Shown: positions 40,410 through 50,917 of the stretch, piece after piece
Layout of the letters: every line of letters begins with the position of its first letter
How positions within the stretch are numbered: position 1 is the stretch's first letter
DNA from: Nannocystis punicea
GTDB taxonomy: Bacteria > Myxococcota_A > Polyangia > Nannocystales > Nannocystaceae
Assembly: GCF_026965555.1 (NCBI RefSeq)
Contig: NZ_CP114040.1
Span: 4,092,001 to 4,156,000 of the forward strand
DNA length: 64,000 bases
Reading direction: 5' to 3'
The notes under the pieces: generated by a model
What the model was told of the DNA's origin: nothing
Seen by the model: only the letters and a program-made list of their open reading frames with translations
Database searches by the model: none
Position numbers and translations under genes: made by a program

Positions 40410-40699
40410 AGCCGCCTGGGCGCCTGACGAACCCCCGCGGGGCGCAGCCGCGGCAGCCGATCCGGACGGTCGCCGCGGCGGGCGCCGGTACGGACGGCCG
40501 GCCTGTCGCGGTCGTCGGCTCCAGGGAGTCGTGTGTGCCGTCTCGCGGTGACGACGGCGTCCGGCGTGCCGCTCCGCACTCCGCCGACACGGCGTGATGC
40601 GAACGATGTTCAGGTCGCAGCCATGGTGGTTCCGCGAGGCGCGAGTGGGAGCGGCGGGTCTGCCGGGGCCGGTGACCGCGGGATGCCGTCTGTCGGCAT
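40410..40699. other. Gap upstream of the zinc-ribbon gene
   Basis: About 290 bases without a supportable gene or repeat. It should contain the promoter for the minus-strand zinc-ribbon gene; no clear boxes seen. Confidence 0.35.
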
Positions 40700-41010
40700 C
40701 GGTCGATGAGCTGCCCCTGAGGACAGGTGAGCGGTCGCGCGAGACTGGAGCGGCGAGGGGGCTGCTGGTGATCTCGGAGACCGTCCGCCGTCGCGCCGAT
40801 GAGCTGACCTTGAGGACAGGTGGTCGAACGCGCGATAGGGGAGCGGCGAGGGGGTCTCTTGGTGACCTCGGAACCGTCCGTCGTCGGCATCGGCCGATGA
40901 GCTGCCTCTGAGGACAGGTGACCGGTCGCGCGAGACGGGAGCGGTGAGGGTGAGATGCTCGCCGCCGTGCTTGCGAGGGTCCGATGAGCTGTCTTTGGAG
41001 ACAGCTGCAG
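40700..41010. repeat. 87-98-bp imperfect tandem repeat, 4 copies, each with a CATG-14 hairpin
   Basis: GATGAGCTG begins at about 40705, 40798, 40896 and 40983. Each copy has a GCTG/CAGG or GCTG/CAGC anchor pair 14 bp apart (40710/40724, 40803/40817, 40901/40915, 40988/41002). Between hairpins the copies share AGCGGCGAGGGG-like and CGCGCGA segments. No gene is supported in it. Confidence 0.85.
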
Positions 41011-41052
41011 GGATGGACCGCTCGTCTCGCGGAGCGGTCCGCCAGGAGGCGC

Positions 41053-43148
<2,096 letters not shown>

Positions 43149-43152
<4 letters not shown>

Positions 43153-44498
43153 GGCCGCTTGCCCTTCCCGGCCGGCTGGCCTGACTCGGGGGACATGGTC
43201 GAAGCGCCCTGGCCCTTGGGACCGGTGGCGCCGGTGGTCGGGCCTGACTCGGGGGACATGGTCGAAGTGCCCTGTCCCTTGGGACTGGCGACGCCGGCGG
43301 GGTTGCTCGCGCCCGCGCCGCTCGGCGCGGCGGTCTTGCCGGGGACGGCGCCGCTCGGGACGCTGGACGGGGCGGCCGGGGGGTTCGAGCCGGGCGCGGC
43401 GGGGGTGGCCGTCGCCGCGTTCGGGTCGGGGACGGACTTGAGGCGGTCGAGGCTGCGATAGACGTGCTTGGCGAGGATCAGCGCGCTGTCGAGGTCGTGG
43501 CACTGCTGATCGCCGCAGGTCAGCAGCACGCCGATCTTCTGCTCGCGATCGACGAAGCCGATCGCGTGCACGCCGTCGGCGGTGGTGCTCCACGTCTCCG
43601 GGGTGATGTCGCCGGCCGGTTTGACCTTGCCGAAGGTCTCCTGGATCGTCGCCGCGACCGGGTCCATGCCGCCGGGCGGGGCGCTCCAGACGCGCAGGGC
43701 GAGGTCGTGGCGCTCGTCGCTGGCGATCGCCTGCAGGTGGACGCCGTGGTAGAAGTGCGTGCGCTTGAGGTCGGTGAGGTCCTTGACCTCGAAGGCCTCG
43801 GTGTAGCCGGTGCGCTGGCGGACCTCGTCGGGCGTGAGCAGGCCGCTGGCGTCGAGCACCTCGGCGACCACCGGCGCGGTCGCCTTGCCGGGCTCATCCT
43901 CCGCGGTCGCGACCGCCGGGCCGCCGGCGCCGCCGAGGGCGCGGAACAGGTCGAGGTTGGCCAGCTCGGCCTCCCAGCGCACGGCCTTGTGGAGCGGCCG
44001 CGGCGGGTCGAGGAACAGCAGGTGCTCGGCGTGCGAGTCGCTGTTCTGCCACTTGCGCAGCTCGACCCGGTTGTGGCGCACCGTGAAGTCGGAGCGCGGG
44101 CCGCCGGTCGGCACCGCGTCGGAGCGGTAGCCGGCGTAGCCCCGCTTGTAGACGATGAGGTAGGCGTCGACGAGCCGCGCGGTCGAGGCCCGCACGGACA
44201 ACTTGGCCGCGGGGATCCGGTAGCGGCCCGCGGCGTCGGTGGTGACGCTGGTCGTTTCCGCGCCCCACGGGCCGATGAAGCCGTCGCCGCGGTCGTACGA
44301 CCAGACGGCAACCACATTGGCCTCGGCGATCGGCTCGCTGGTGGCGGCGTCGACGACCTGGCCGTCGAACGGGCCGATCAGCGAGGCGTCGGTGACCATG
44401 TCGCGCGCGCCGACGAAGCTCGGGGGGCGCACGATCGGGGCGCAGGCGGCCAGCAGCGGGGCACACAGCCCGGCGACCACGAGCAGGGCGGCGCGCAC
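43149..44498 (-). CDS. Lipoprotein partner of the phospholipase-like protein
   Basis: 449 residues from a GTG at 44498, which gives the lipobox PLLAAC with Cys19. After it comes a carboxypeptidase-regulatory-like (transthyretin-type) beta domain: GQVVDAATSEPIAEANVVAVW, VTTDAAGRYRIPA. The middle part (THFYHGVHLQAIAS, IGFVDREQKIGVLLTCGDQQCHD) is unfamiliar. The C-terminal 90 residues are low complexity with two copies of an ASPKGQGTSTMSPESG-like unit, coded by palindromic arrays. The ATGA overlap with the next gene and the shared repeat motif argue that the two proteins act together at the cell surface. Confidence 0.7.
43177..43291. repeat. Two CATG-14 arrays (4 units each) in a 63-bp direct duplication
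   Basis: Set one: CCTG 43180, CATG 43194, CCTG 43208, CCGG 43222. Set two: CCTG 43243, CATG 43257, CCTG 43271, CTGG 43285. All steps are 14 bp and the sets are 63 bp (21 codons) apart. They code the repeated TSTMSPESG segments. Confidence 0.85.
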
Positions 44499-44770
44499 GA
44501 GGCCGGGGGCGCGAGCCGGAGGCGATCCGGGGCCGCCGGTCCGTGAGGACGGGGCCGAAGTGAGTGCGCAGCGGTCGGCGCGGGAGAGCCACGCGCGCCC
44601 CGAAGCCCGCGCGGACTGCTCGGGCCCGGCGGGCGGCGGCGACGAGCCTGAGTTTGCGATGGCGACGCTCAATTGACGCGGTCCGAGCCGGACGGGTACC
44701 CTGACGGGGCGAATAGCGGGCGAGCGCGGGTCTATCCCACGCGCGCGACCCTGGCAAGCCTTCTCCAGGC
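44499..44770. other. Divergent promoter gap
   Basis: 272 bases between divergent genes. Nothing beyond ordinary GC-rich sequence is recognised; no clear promoter boxes. Confidence 0.3.
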
Positions 44771-46117
44771 ATGAGGCCGATGACGGAGTGGATCCCCTGT
44801 CCCGCCTGTGGCACCGAACACGCCCCGGAGGCCGTCGCGTGCGAGATCTGCGGTTATCGTCTGTCGCCGCCGGCGCCAGTGAGCGGGGTCCCGAAGTGCG
44901 CGCGCTGCGGGCAACCACTCGGCGACGGCTTCGAGTTCTGCCAGATCTGCGGCCTCCGGGTGCACTCCCGCCGGCCGCGCCCCACCACCCAGAGCATGAA
45001 GTTGATCCCTCGGCGCTTGCTCGAGGGCTCGGGCGAGGTGGAACTGGCACGTCTCTCGGTACCCGATCCGGCGCCGCGTTCTTCCGCGGTCGAGCCGACG
45101 GTCGCCCAGGCCGCTGAACCCGCGACGGGGATCGCCCCCGCGGCGGTGACCGCGAGCCCGGCGCCGCAGGTCGTCGTACCTGTCCCGAACGCCAGCCAGG
45201 CCGAGGCCGACAACCAGGCCCCGGCCGGCTCCGACGACGGCGGCTCGTGGGGTCAGGCCCGCGTGATCCCGCGAGCGGCGGCGGACGACGGCGTGCCGGT
45301 GCCGCGCGAGTCGCCCGGCCCGGGGGACACGGCGCGGATGGGTCAGGCGGCGCTGCCGGCCGAGCAGGCGTCGGTGTCGGTGACGGGCTCGCCCGGCGGT
45401 CCGTCGTGGTCGGCGCCGATGGCGAGGCTGGCGGTGGAGTCGTCGCGCCGGTCGGCCGGGGCGGCGCCGCTGCGGATCGTGCTGGTCAAGCGCGACGGCT
45501 CGGAGGGCGAGTCGGTGGCGCTGCGCGGGACGCTGGTGGTGGGCCGCAAGCAGGGCGACCTGATGTTCCCGAGCGACGAGTTCCTGAGCCCGGCCCACGC
45601 GCGGCTCGAGCCGGCGCCGGGCGGCGGGGTCCGCCTGGGCGATCTGGGATCGCGCAACGGGGTCTATGTCCGGATCTCGCGGCCGGAACCGGTGTTTCCG
45701 GGCGATCTCTTCCTGGTGGGTCACCATTTGCTGCGGCTCGAGAACCTGCCCCCGGGCGGCCGCGAGCAGGAGCTCGACGGCGACTCGACCCGCCTGTTCG
45801 GCACGCCGATGCAGCCGGCCTGGGGCCGTTTGACGCTGATCGGGGTCGGCGGGGCCGAAGCCGAGGTCCACTGCCTGCGCGCCCCGCAGATCGTGTTCGG
45901 CCGCGAGCTCGGCGACATCATCTTCCCCACCGACCCATTCGTCAGCTGGCAACACGCGCAGTTGGCGATGGAGCTGCGCGGAGACGCGATGACGGTCCTC
46001 CTCACCGACCTCCGCTCGGCCAACGGGACCTATCTCAGGATCCGCGGGGATGTCATCCTTCAACCAGGCGACATGTTCCGGGTCGGGGACCAGATCTTCC
46101 GCGTGAGGATGCACTGA
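44771..46117 (+). CDS. Protein with two zinc ribbons and two FHA domains
   Basis: 448 residues; ATG 44780 is an alternative start. Two C4 zinc ribbons lie at the N-terminus (CPAC ... CEIC and CARC ... CQIC). A disordered Pro/Ala linker covers about 70-235. FHA domain 1 is at about 250-330 (VVGRKQGDLMFPSDEFLSPAHARLE, LGSRNGVYV) and FHA domain 2 at about 365-448 (VFGRELGDIIFPTDPFVSWQHAQL, SANGTYLRI). FHA domains read phosphothreonine. The PP2C phosphatase gene follows after one base, so this is a Ser/Thr-phosphorylation signalling pair, probably with a kinase elsewhere. Confidence 0.9.
   Translation: MRPMTEWIPCPACGTEHAPEAVACEICGYRLSPPAPVSGVPKCARCGQPLGDGFEFCQICGLRVHSRRPRPTTQSMKLIPRRLLEGSGEVELARLSVPDPAPRSSAVEPTVAQAAEPATGIAPAAVTASPAPQVVVPVPNASQAEADNQAPAGSDDGGSWGQARVIPRAAADDGVPVPRESPGPGDTARMGQAALPAEQASVSVTGSPGGPSWSAPMARLAVESSRRSAGAAPLRIVLVKRDGSEGESVALRGTLVVGRKQGDLMFPSDEFLSPAHARLEPAPGGGVRLGDLGSRNGVYVRISRPEPVFPGDLFLVGHHLLRLENLPPGGREQELDGDSTRLFGTPMQPAWGRLTLIGVGGAEAEVHCLRAPQIVFGRELGDIIFPTDPFVSWQHAQLAMELRGDAMTVLLTDLRSANGTYLRIRGDVILQPGDMFRVGDQIFRVRMH
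45176..45199. repeat. Possible CATG-14 hairpin in FHA gene
   Basis: CCTG 45179 and CAGC 45193, 14 bp apart, but arms pair poorly. It lies in the disordered linker. Confidence 0.35.
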
Positions 46118-46118
46118 G

Positions 46119-46973
46119 GTGGCGCAGCTCGAGGTGTTCGCAAGGACCGAGGTCGGTTGCGTCCGCAAGCGCAACGAGGACCACTTCGTGGTCCAAAACC
46201 TCCAGACGGGTGAGCGGGGGCTCTTGCCGCATCAGCGCGTGCAGCCGCTGACGTCGCGCGGGACGCTGATCGCGGTGTGCGACGGGATGGGCGGGGCGGC
46301 GGCCGGCGACGTGGCGTCGGCCATCGCCGTCGACGTGCTGTCGGCCGTGGTCCACAGCAAGGCGCCGTTCGCCAGCACCGCCGCGGCCCAGGACGTGATG
46401 CACGAGGCGATCACGGCGGTCAACGACAAGATCCGCGCGGCGGCGGTCGAGGACCCGGCGCGCCACGGGATGGGCACGACGCTCACCGCGGCCCTGGCCT
46501 TCGGGCCAGAATTGCTGATCGGCCACGTCGGCGACTCGCGGGCGTACATCCGCCGCGGCCGCTCGCTGACGCAGATCACCACCGACCACAGCGTGGTCGG
46601 CCAGCTGATCGCCGCCGGCCGCCTGCGCCCCGACCAGGCCCGCGACTACGAGCACCGCAACGTGCTGCTGCAGGCGCTCGGGGTCCAGCCGCGCGTGGGC
46701 CCGGAGTTCGACGTGGTCCAGCTGCGTGCCGGCGATGTGCTGCTGCTGTGCAGCGACGGCCTCACCGGGCCGGTCACCGACGAGCAGATCCTCGGGCTGA
46801 TGCTCCGCTACGAAGACCCGCTGCGCTGCTGCCGGGCGCTGACCGAGGCGGCCTGCGCCGCCGGCGGCCCCGACAACGTGACGGTGGCGATCGCGCGGTT
46901 CTCCGGCGAGGGCCTCGAGCTGCCCCACGGCCGCGAAGAGGTGGCCGTGAATCGCGTGCAGCTGGCAGTCTGA
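46119..46973 (+). CDS. PP2C-family protein phosphatase
   Basis: 284 residues from a GTG at 46119. VGCVRKRNEDHF and VCDGMGGAAAGDVAS carry the metal Asp residues. GMGTTLTAALAFGPELLIGHVGDSRAYI, LLLCSDGLTGPVTD and GGPDNVTVAI complete the PPM motifs. It removes phosphate from Ser/Thr residues. Placed one base after the FHA gene, so translation is coupled. A CTGGCC-TTCG-GGCCAG hairpin covers LAFGPE in the conserved core with no extra residues. Confidence 0.92.
   Translation: MAQLEVFARTEVGCVRKRNEDHFVVQNLQTGERGLLPHQRVQPLTSRGTLIAVCDGMGGAAAGDVASAIAVDVLSAVVHSKAPFASTAAAQDVMHEAITAVNDKIRAAAVEDPARHGMGTTLTAALAFGPELLIGHVGDSRAYIRRGRSLTQITTDHSVVGQLIAAGRLRPDQARDYEHRNVLLQALGVQPRVGPEFDVVQLRAGDVLLLCSDGLTGPVTDEQILGLMLRYEDPLRCCRALTEAACAAGGPDNVTVAIARFSGEGLELPHGREEVAVNRVQLAV
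46490..46513. repeat. CATG-14-like hairpin in PP2C gene
   Basis: CTGGCC (46494-46499), TTCG, GGCCAG (46504-46509): a perfect six-base stem; anchors 46493 and 46507. Confidence 0.55.
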
Positions 46974-46980
46974 CCGGCGC

Positions 46981-47451
46981 GTGCATGCTGAAGCCGTGAC
47001 CGACGACGACCAGTTCCTGCGCCGCGCGCTCGAGCTCGCCTGCGCCAACGTGCGCGCGGGCGGACGACCCTACGGCGCGGTGGTGGTGCGCGCGGGCCAG
47101 GTCGTGGCCGAGGGGGTGAACGAGCTGCACCTGCGGCCCGACCCCTCGGCCCACGCGGAGATGCTGGCGCTGCGAGCGGCCGGCGCGGCGCTCGGGCGGG
47201 CGCGGCTCGACGACTGCACGGTGTACGCGAGCGGCCAGCCGTGCCCGATGTGCCTGGCGGCGCTGCACCTGGCGAGCGTGCGTCGGGTGGTGTTCGCGTA
47301 CAGCAACGCCGACGGCGAGCCGTACGGGTTCACGACTGCGGCGCTGTACCGGCAGATGGCGCTGCCGCTGGCGGAGCAGCAGCTGGAGATCGTGCAGGGC
47401 GACGCGTCGCTGTGGCCGGACAACCCGTTCGCGCTGGCGTCGCAGCGCTGA
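46981..47451 (+). CDS. Cytidine/guanine deaminase-family protein
   Basis: 156 residues from GTG 46981; GTG 46996 is also possible. HAE in DPSAHAEMLAL and PCPMC in SGQPCPMCLAAL are the zinc and catalytic motifs of the CDA fold. The length and the PYGAVVVRAGQVVAEG start fit guanine deaminase or related nucleobase deaminases better than TadA, whose tRNA-binding tail is missing. Cytoplasmic salvage role inferred. Confidence 0.85.
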   Translation: MHAEAVTDDDQFLRRALELACANVRAGGRPYGAVVVRAGQVVAEGVNELHLRPDPSAHAEMLALRAAGAALGRARLDDCTVYASGQPCPMCLAALHLASVRRVVFAYSNADGEPYGFTTAALYRQMALPLAEQQLEIVQGDASLWPDNPFALASQR

Positions 47452-47463
47452 TAGGCTGGGCCG

Positions 47464-48441
47464 ATGAACGAGGCGGTGCTCGTGACCGGCGGGGCCGGGT
47501 TCATCGGCTCGCACACGGTCGCGGCGCTGCGTGCGGCCGGCCGGCGGGTGGTGGTGCTCGACGACTTCAGCACGGGGCGGCGCGAGAACCTGGCCGAATG
47601 GACAGACGACCCGGCGGTCGAGGTGATCGAGGGCGACGTGCGCGGCGAGGTCGGGCTGCTGCTCGCCGGCCACGGGCCGTTCGCGGCGGTGGTCCACCTG
47701 GCGGCCCAGACGTCGGTGGTGCGATCGATCGCCGCGCCGATCGACGACCTCGACGTCAACCTCCGCGCGACCGCGCGGCTGATGCTGTGGGCGGCCGCGG
47801 CCGGGGTGCGCAGGTTCGTGTTCGCGTCGTCGGCGGCGGTCTACGGCGAGCCGCGCCGGGTGCCGGTGGCGGAGACGGAGCCGACGACCCCGCTGTCGCC
47901 CTACGGCGCGGCCAAGCGGGCGGCCGAGCTGTACCTCGGCTGCCTCGGGCCGCTGCACGGGGTGAGGACGGTGTGCCTGCGCCTGTTCAACGTCTACGGG
48001 CCGCGGCAAGACCCGGGGAGTCCGTACTCGGGGGTGGTGGCGATGTTCCTGGCGCGCGCCCGTCGCGGCGAGCCGCTGACGATCTTCGGCGACGGGACGC
48101 AGACGCGCGACCTGATCTACGTCGGCGACGTGGCCCGCGCGATCGGCCTGGCGATCGAGGCAGGTGCCGAAGGACATGTTTTAGGGGGCATGTCCGAAGA
48201 GCCGGGCGGGATCAACGTCGGCACCGGGCGCGAGGTGGCGATCGTGGAGCTGGCCGCGGCGGTCCAGCGGGCCTGCGGCGCGAGCGAGGGGACGATCGCG
48301 TTCGCGCCGGCGCGCCCCGGGGAGATCGCGCGCTCGGCGGCAGTGACCGAGCGCGCGGCGGAGGTGCTGGGGTTCCGCGCGGAGGTCGAGCTCGACGAGG
48401 GGCTGCGGCGGACGGCGGTGTGGCTCGCCAGCCAGCGGTGA
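47464..48441 (+). CDS. NAD-dependent epimerase/dehydratase (UDP-glucose 4-epimerase-like)
   Basis: 325 residues, extended SDR. TGGAGFIGSHT binds NAD. SSAAVYGEP and YGAAKRAAE (YxxxK) are catalytic, and DFSTGRRENL, LRLFNVYGPRQDP and GDGTQTRDLIYVGDVA are family motifs of nucleotide-sugar epimerases. It probably makes a surface polysaccharide precursor. Between the DVARAIGLAIEA helix and NVGTGREV, where relatives have only a few residues, this protein has AEGHVLGGMSEEPGG, coded by a three-unit palindromic array. It starts 12 bases after the deaminase. Confidence 0.9.
   Translation: MNEAVLVTGGAGFIGSHTVAALRAAGRRVVVLDDFSTGRRENLAEWTDDPAVEVIEGDVRGEVGLLLAGHGPFAAVVHLAAQTSVVRSIAAPIDDLDVNLRATARLMLWAAAAGVRRFVFASSAAVYGEPRRVPVAETEPTTPLSPYGAAKRAAELYLGCLGPLHGVRTVCLRLFNVYGPRQDPGSPYSGVVAMFLARARRGEPLTIFGDGTQTRDLIYVGDVARAIGLAIEAGAEGHVLGGMSEEPGGINVGTGREVAIVELAAAVQRACGASEGTIAFAPARPGEIARSAAVTERAAEVLGFRAEVELDEGLRRTAVWLASQR
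48158..48195. repeat. CATG-14 array, 3 units, in epimerase gene
   Basis: CAGG 48161, CATG 48175 and CATG 48189, two exact 14-bp steps. It appears to add about a dozen residues to a surface loop. Confidence 0.8.
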
Positions 48442-48559
48442 GGGGGTCACGCTGTCCGCCGCGAGCGACTCCCTCTGCGCCCGGGATGCAGGGGCGCTGG
48501 CCGAGGTGCACGCGGTGCAGGTGACAGCGCTGCCGTGTCGGTCGTGCCGCACCGGAGAC

Positions 48560-48625
48560 GCGCCTGCCCTGATGGGCATGGCCTCCTGGACATGCTCCGT
48601 AGAACATGTCCGGAGGGACATGCCT
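48560..48625. repeat. CATG-14 array, 5 units, intergenic
   Basis: CCTG 48563, CATG 48577, 48591, 48605 and 48619: four exact 14-bp steps. It abuts the stop codon of the LRR gene in a convergent gap. Confidence 0.92.
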
Positions 48626-49680
48626 CACCACTCCTCGTAGACGCTCGGCAGCAGCTGGTCGGGCAGCTCGTCGCGGTCGATGATGCGCGGCAAGATCTCC
48701 ACGACGCGCTCGGCGGCGTCGTCGGACAGGTCGTCGACGAGCGGGAGGGCGAGGCGGCCGAGGCGGCCGAGGGCGTCGGCGCGGGCTCGCAGGACGTCGA
48801 GCAGGTCGTCCTCGTCGCGCAGGACGCCCTCGACCGAGAGGACGGTCCACGGGGCGGGCAGCGGCGTCGCGGCCAGCTCGTCGAGCAGCGCCACGAGGTC
48901 GTCGCTGCCCGACAGGTAGACGTGACGCAGCGCGGGCGCCCGCAGCCGCCGCAGGGCGCGGACGACGTCGCGGGTCGCCACCGGCTCGTCGTCGCGGCTG
49001 AGACACAGCACCAGCCGCTCGAGCGCGGGGAACTCGCTGGCGCCGAGGCCGTCGAGGGCGTCGGCCGGCAGCGGATCGCCGAGCAGGTGCAGGTGCTTGA
49101 GCCGGGCATGCCGGCAGCCGCGCAGCTCGACGGCGCCGGTGACGTAGGCCGACTCGAGCGCGGGCAGGCCTTGCAGGACGAGCTCGAGTCGGCCGGGGGA
49201 GTTGTCGCGCTGGCGCGTGACGGTCTGAAACGGCGTGTCGAAGACGAAGCTGCGCACCCGCGGGAGCGGCCGTTCGGTCAGCGCGACGGCCAGCGCGTTG
49301 CCGGGGCTCGCCGGGTCGCACACGACCTGCAAGCCGACGGCCTCGCGCGCAGCGGCGACGTCGTGGAGAAGCTCGCAGCGGATCCGCACGCCGGGGTCGT
49401 CGGTGAAGACGCAGCGGAGGCGGTGATGCTCGGAGTCCCACTCGAACAGGCCGTCGGCGACGTCGTGCGAGATCTGCTCGGGGGTGAAGTGACGACTGCT
49501 GACGCCGTAGCCGTTGCGGCGCAGGCGCTGCAAGACGTAGTCGAGGTGCGAGCGGGCCTCGGCGTCGTCGTCGAAGGTCTGGGTCACGCTGTGCTCGCCC
49601 TCGCCGGTGACGAGGTCGCAACCGTCGTGGACGATGCGAATGGTGTCGGTGCCGCGGGTGAGGATGTGCTCGGTGGCCAC
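48625..49680 (-). CDS. Leucine-rich-repeat-like protein (STM4015-like)
   Basis: 351 residues. The N-terminal 75 residues resemble a WGR-type small domain (SVTQTFDDDAEARSHLDYVLQRLRRNGY). From about 130 on there are LRR-like units (LELVLQGLPALESAYVTGAVELRGC, LKHLHLLGDPLPADALDGL, FPALERLVLCLSRDD, LRHVYLSGSDDLVALLDEL). No signal peptide or membrane segment. This architecture occurs in Myxococcota and Planctomycetes and is thought to be a protein-contact scaffold. It has no operon partner; its upstream region is a 138-bp tandem repeat. Confidence 0.68.
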   Translation of the reverse strand: MATEHILTRGTDTIRIVHDGCDLVTGEGEHSVTQTFDDDAEARSHLDYVLQRLRRNGYGVSSRHFTPEQISHDVADGLFEWDSEHHRLRCVFTDDPGVRIRCELLHDVAAAREAVGLQVVCDPASPGNALAVALTERPLPRVRSFVFDTPFQTVTRQRDNSPGRLELVLQGLPALESAYVTGAVELRGCRHARLKHLHLLGDPLPADALDGLGASEFPALERLVLCLSRDDEPVATRDVVRALRRLRAPALRHVYLSGSDDLVALLDELAATPLPAPWTVLSVEGVLRDEDDLLDVLRARADALGRLGRLALPLVDDLSDDAAERVVEILPRIIDRDELPDQLLPSVYEEW

Positions 49681-49807
49681 GCGCGCGCAGCCTATCGCAG
49701 ATCGCGAGGCGTGCGCCGGCCTCGGTGCACGGCCCGGCCGGGCAGTGACGAGGAGCGTCGGCTCCAGGAAGGAGGGCGCGCCGGATGGCAGGGAGGCCGC
49801 GGCGATG

Positions 49808-50150
49808 GGCGTCGGGCGGGCTCGGAGCGCACGGCGGTCGACGAGGTGGTCGAACGAGGGGCCGCGGCGGTCCGGGCGAACAGGAGGTCGATCGGCGCGG
49901 TGCCCGGCAGTCGACGAGGGCTTCGAACGATGGGCCGTAGTGATTTGGCGTCGGCGGGCTCGGAGCGCACGGCGGTCGACGAGGTGGTCGAACGAGGGGC
50001 TGCGGCGGTCCGGGCGAACAGGAGGTCGATCGGCGCGGCGCCCGGCGGTCGACGAGGGCGCAGAGCGGTGGCTGCAGTGATTGGCGTCGGCGGAGTCGGA
50101 CCGGGGAGGTGCACGGCAGGCGACGAGGGCGCAGAGCGGTGGCTGCAGCG
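49808..50150. repeat. 138-bp direct tandem repeat (2 copies) plus shorter partial copies
   Basis: CTCGGAGCGCACGGCGGTCG begins at 49821 and 49959, 138 bp apart, and the copies match nearly throughout (49808-49945 and 49946-50083). A shorter block, GACGAGGGCGCAGAGCGGTG, recurs at 50051 and 50122, 71 bp apart. No gene is supported in 49681-50214, although repeat-shadow reading frames stay open. No CATG-14 array is seen here. Confidence 0.88.
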
Positions 50151-50214
50151 AACGACGTGGCCCGGGGCCGCATCGACCGCTGCGCCGGGGTGCAGGACGC
50201 CGCCGCGAGCGGCG

Positions 50215-50850
50215 TCAGGGCTCGCGCTGACGGCGGTGCAGGGCGGCGCCGACGAGGCCGGCGACCAGCAGCATGAGGACGCCGGCGCCCAAATGCGAGG
50301 GCAAGGTGTGATCGAGGCCGGTGATCACGCAGTGCCAGGTGGTGGTGTCGATCCCGATCAGGGCGATCGCGGCGGCCAGCCACAGCGCCCCGGCCGAGCG
50401 CCGGCGCTGGGCGAAGGCGCCGCTCATGGCGCAGACCGCCAGCACCAGCGCGCCGGCGGCGAGGGTCAGGGAGGCGCAGCCGAGCTGGTAGATCGGGTGG
50501 TCTTCAAGACCTGTCGGATAGGACATGTCGAAGAGGGCAGGTCCGGCGGCGACCAGGAAGGCGACCGCGGCGGCGAGCAGGCCGAGGACGACCCGGGCGG
50601 CCCGGCCCGGGAACCACAGGCCGAGCCCGAGCGCCGGCAGGACGAACAGCGCGAGGCCCCACACGAGCGCCTGGAGGGCGAGGATCCAGGTCGGCTGGGC
50701 CCAGAAGTCGTCGCGCGTGCCGCTGGCGAGCAGGCCGACGATCGGGACGGTCACCGCGACCAGCCAGGCCGGGCGGAAGTGCTGAAGACGCTCGCGCCGG
50801 CGGTCGGCGAGGTCGCCGGCGATCAGGGACTTGGCGTCGATCCCGGTCAC
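50215..50850 (-). CDS. NrsF/DUF1109-like anti-sigma factor
   Basis: 211 residues from a GTG at 50850. About six hydrophobic helices (AWLVAVTVPIVGLLAS, WGLALFVLPALGLGLWF, VVLGLLAAAVAFLVAAGPALF, LTLAAGALVLAVCAMSGAF, ALWLAAAIALIGID, LGAGVLMLLVAGLVGAALH). CASLTL and TTWHCVITGLDHTLPSHLG match the Cys/His pattern of NrsF-type anti-sigma proteins. It follows an ECF sigma gene on the same strand by 67 bases. Predicted to hold the sigma factor at the membrane until a signal arrives. A palindromic array encodes LFDMSYPTGLED in an extracytoplasmic loop. Confidence 0.75.
   Translation of the reverse strand: MTGIDAKSLIAGDLADRRRERLQHFRPAWLVAVTVPIVGLLASGTRDDFWAQPTWILALQALVWGLALFVLPALGLGLWFPGRAARVVLGLLAAAVAFLVAAGPALFDMSYPTGLEDHPIYQLGCASLTLAAGALVLAVCAMSGAFAQRRRSAGALWLAAAIALIGIDTTTWHCVITGLDHTLPSHLGAGVLMLLVAGLVGAALHRRQREP
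50507..50544. repeat. CATG-14 array, 3 units, in anti-sigma gene
   Basis: CCTG 50510, CATG 50524 and CAGG 50538, two exact 14-bp steps; arms ACCTGTC, GGACATGTC and GGCAGGTCC. Confidence 0.8.
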
Positions 50851-50917
50851 GCGTGGCCTCCTCGCGCCGCCGGCGCGCGGGAGAGATCGCTGCGCGGGGC
50901 CCGGGCGACGCTCGCGG

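Noticed and set aside
37841..41010. CRISPR-like or integron-like repeats
   Set aside because: Repeats are direct, adjacent and partly coding; no spacers, integrase or attC fold is present.
40610..41052. Minus-strand reading frame continuing from 43063 through the tandem repeat
   Set aside because: It is in a different frame from the phospholipase-like gene and is open only because of composition and repeats.
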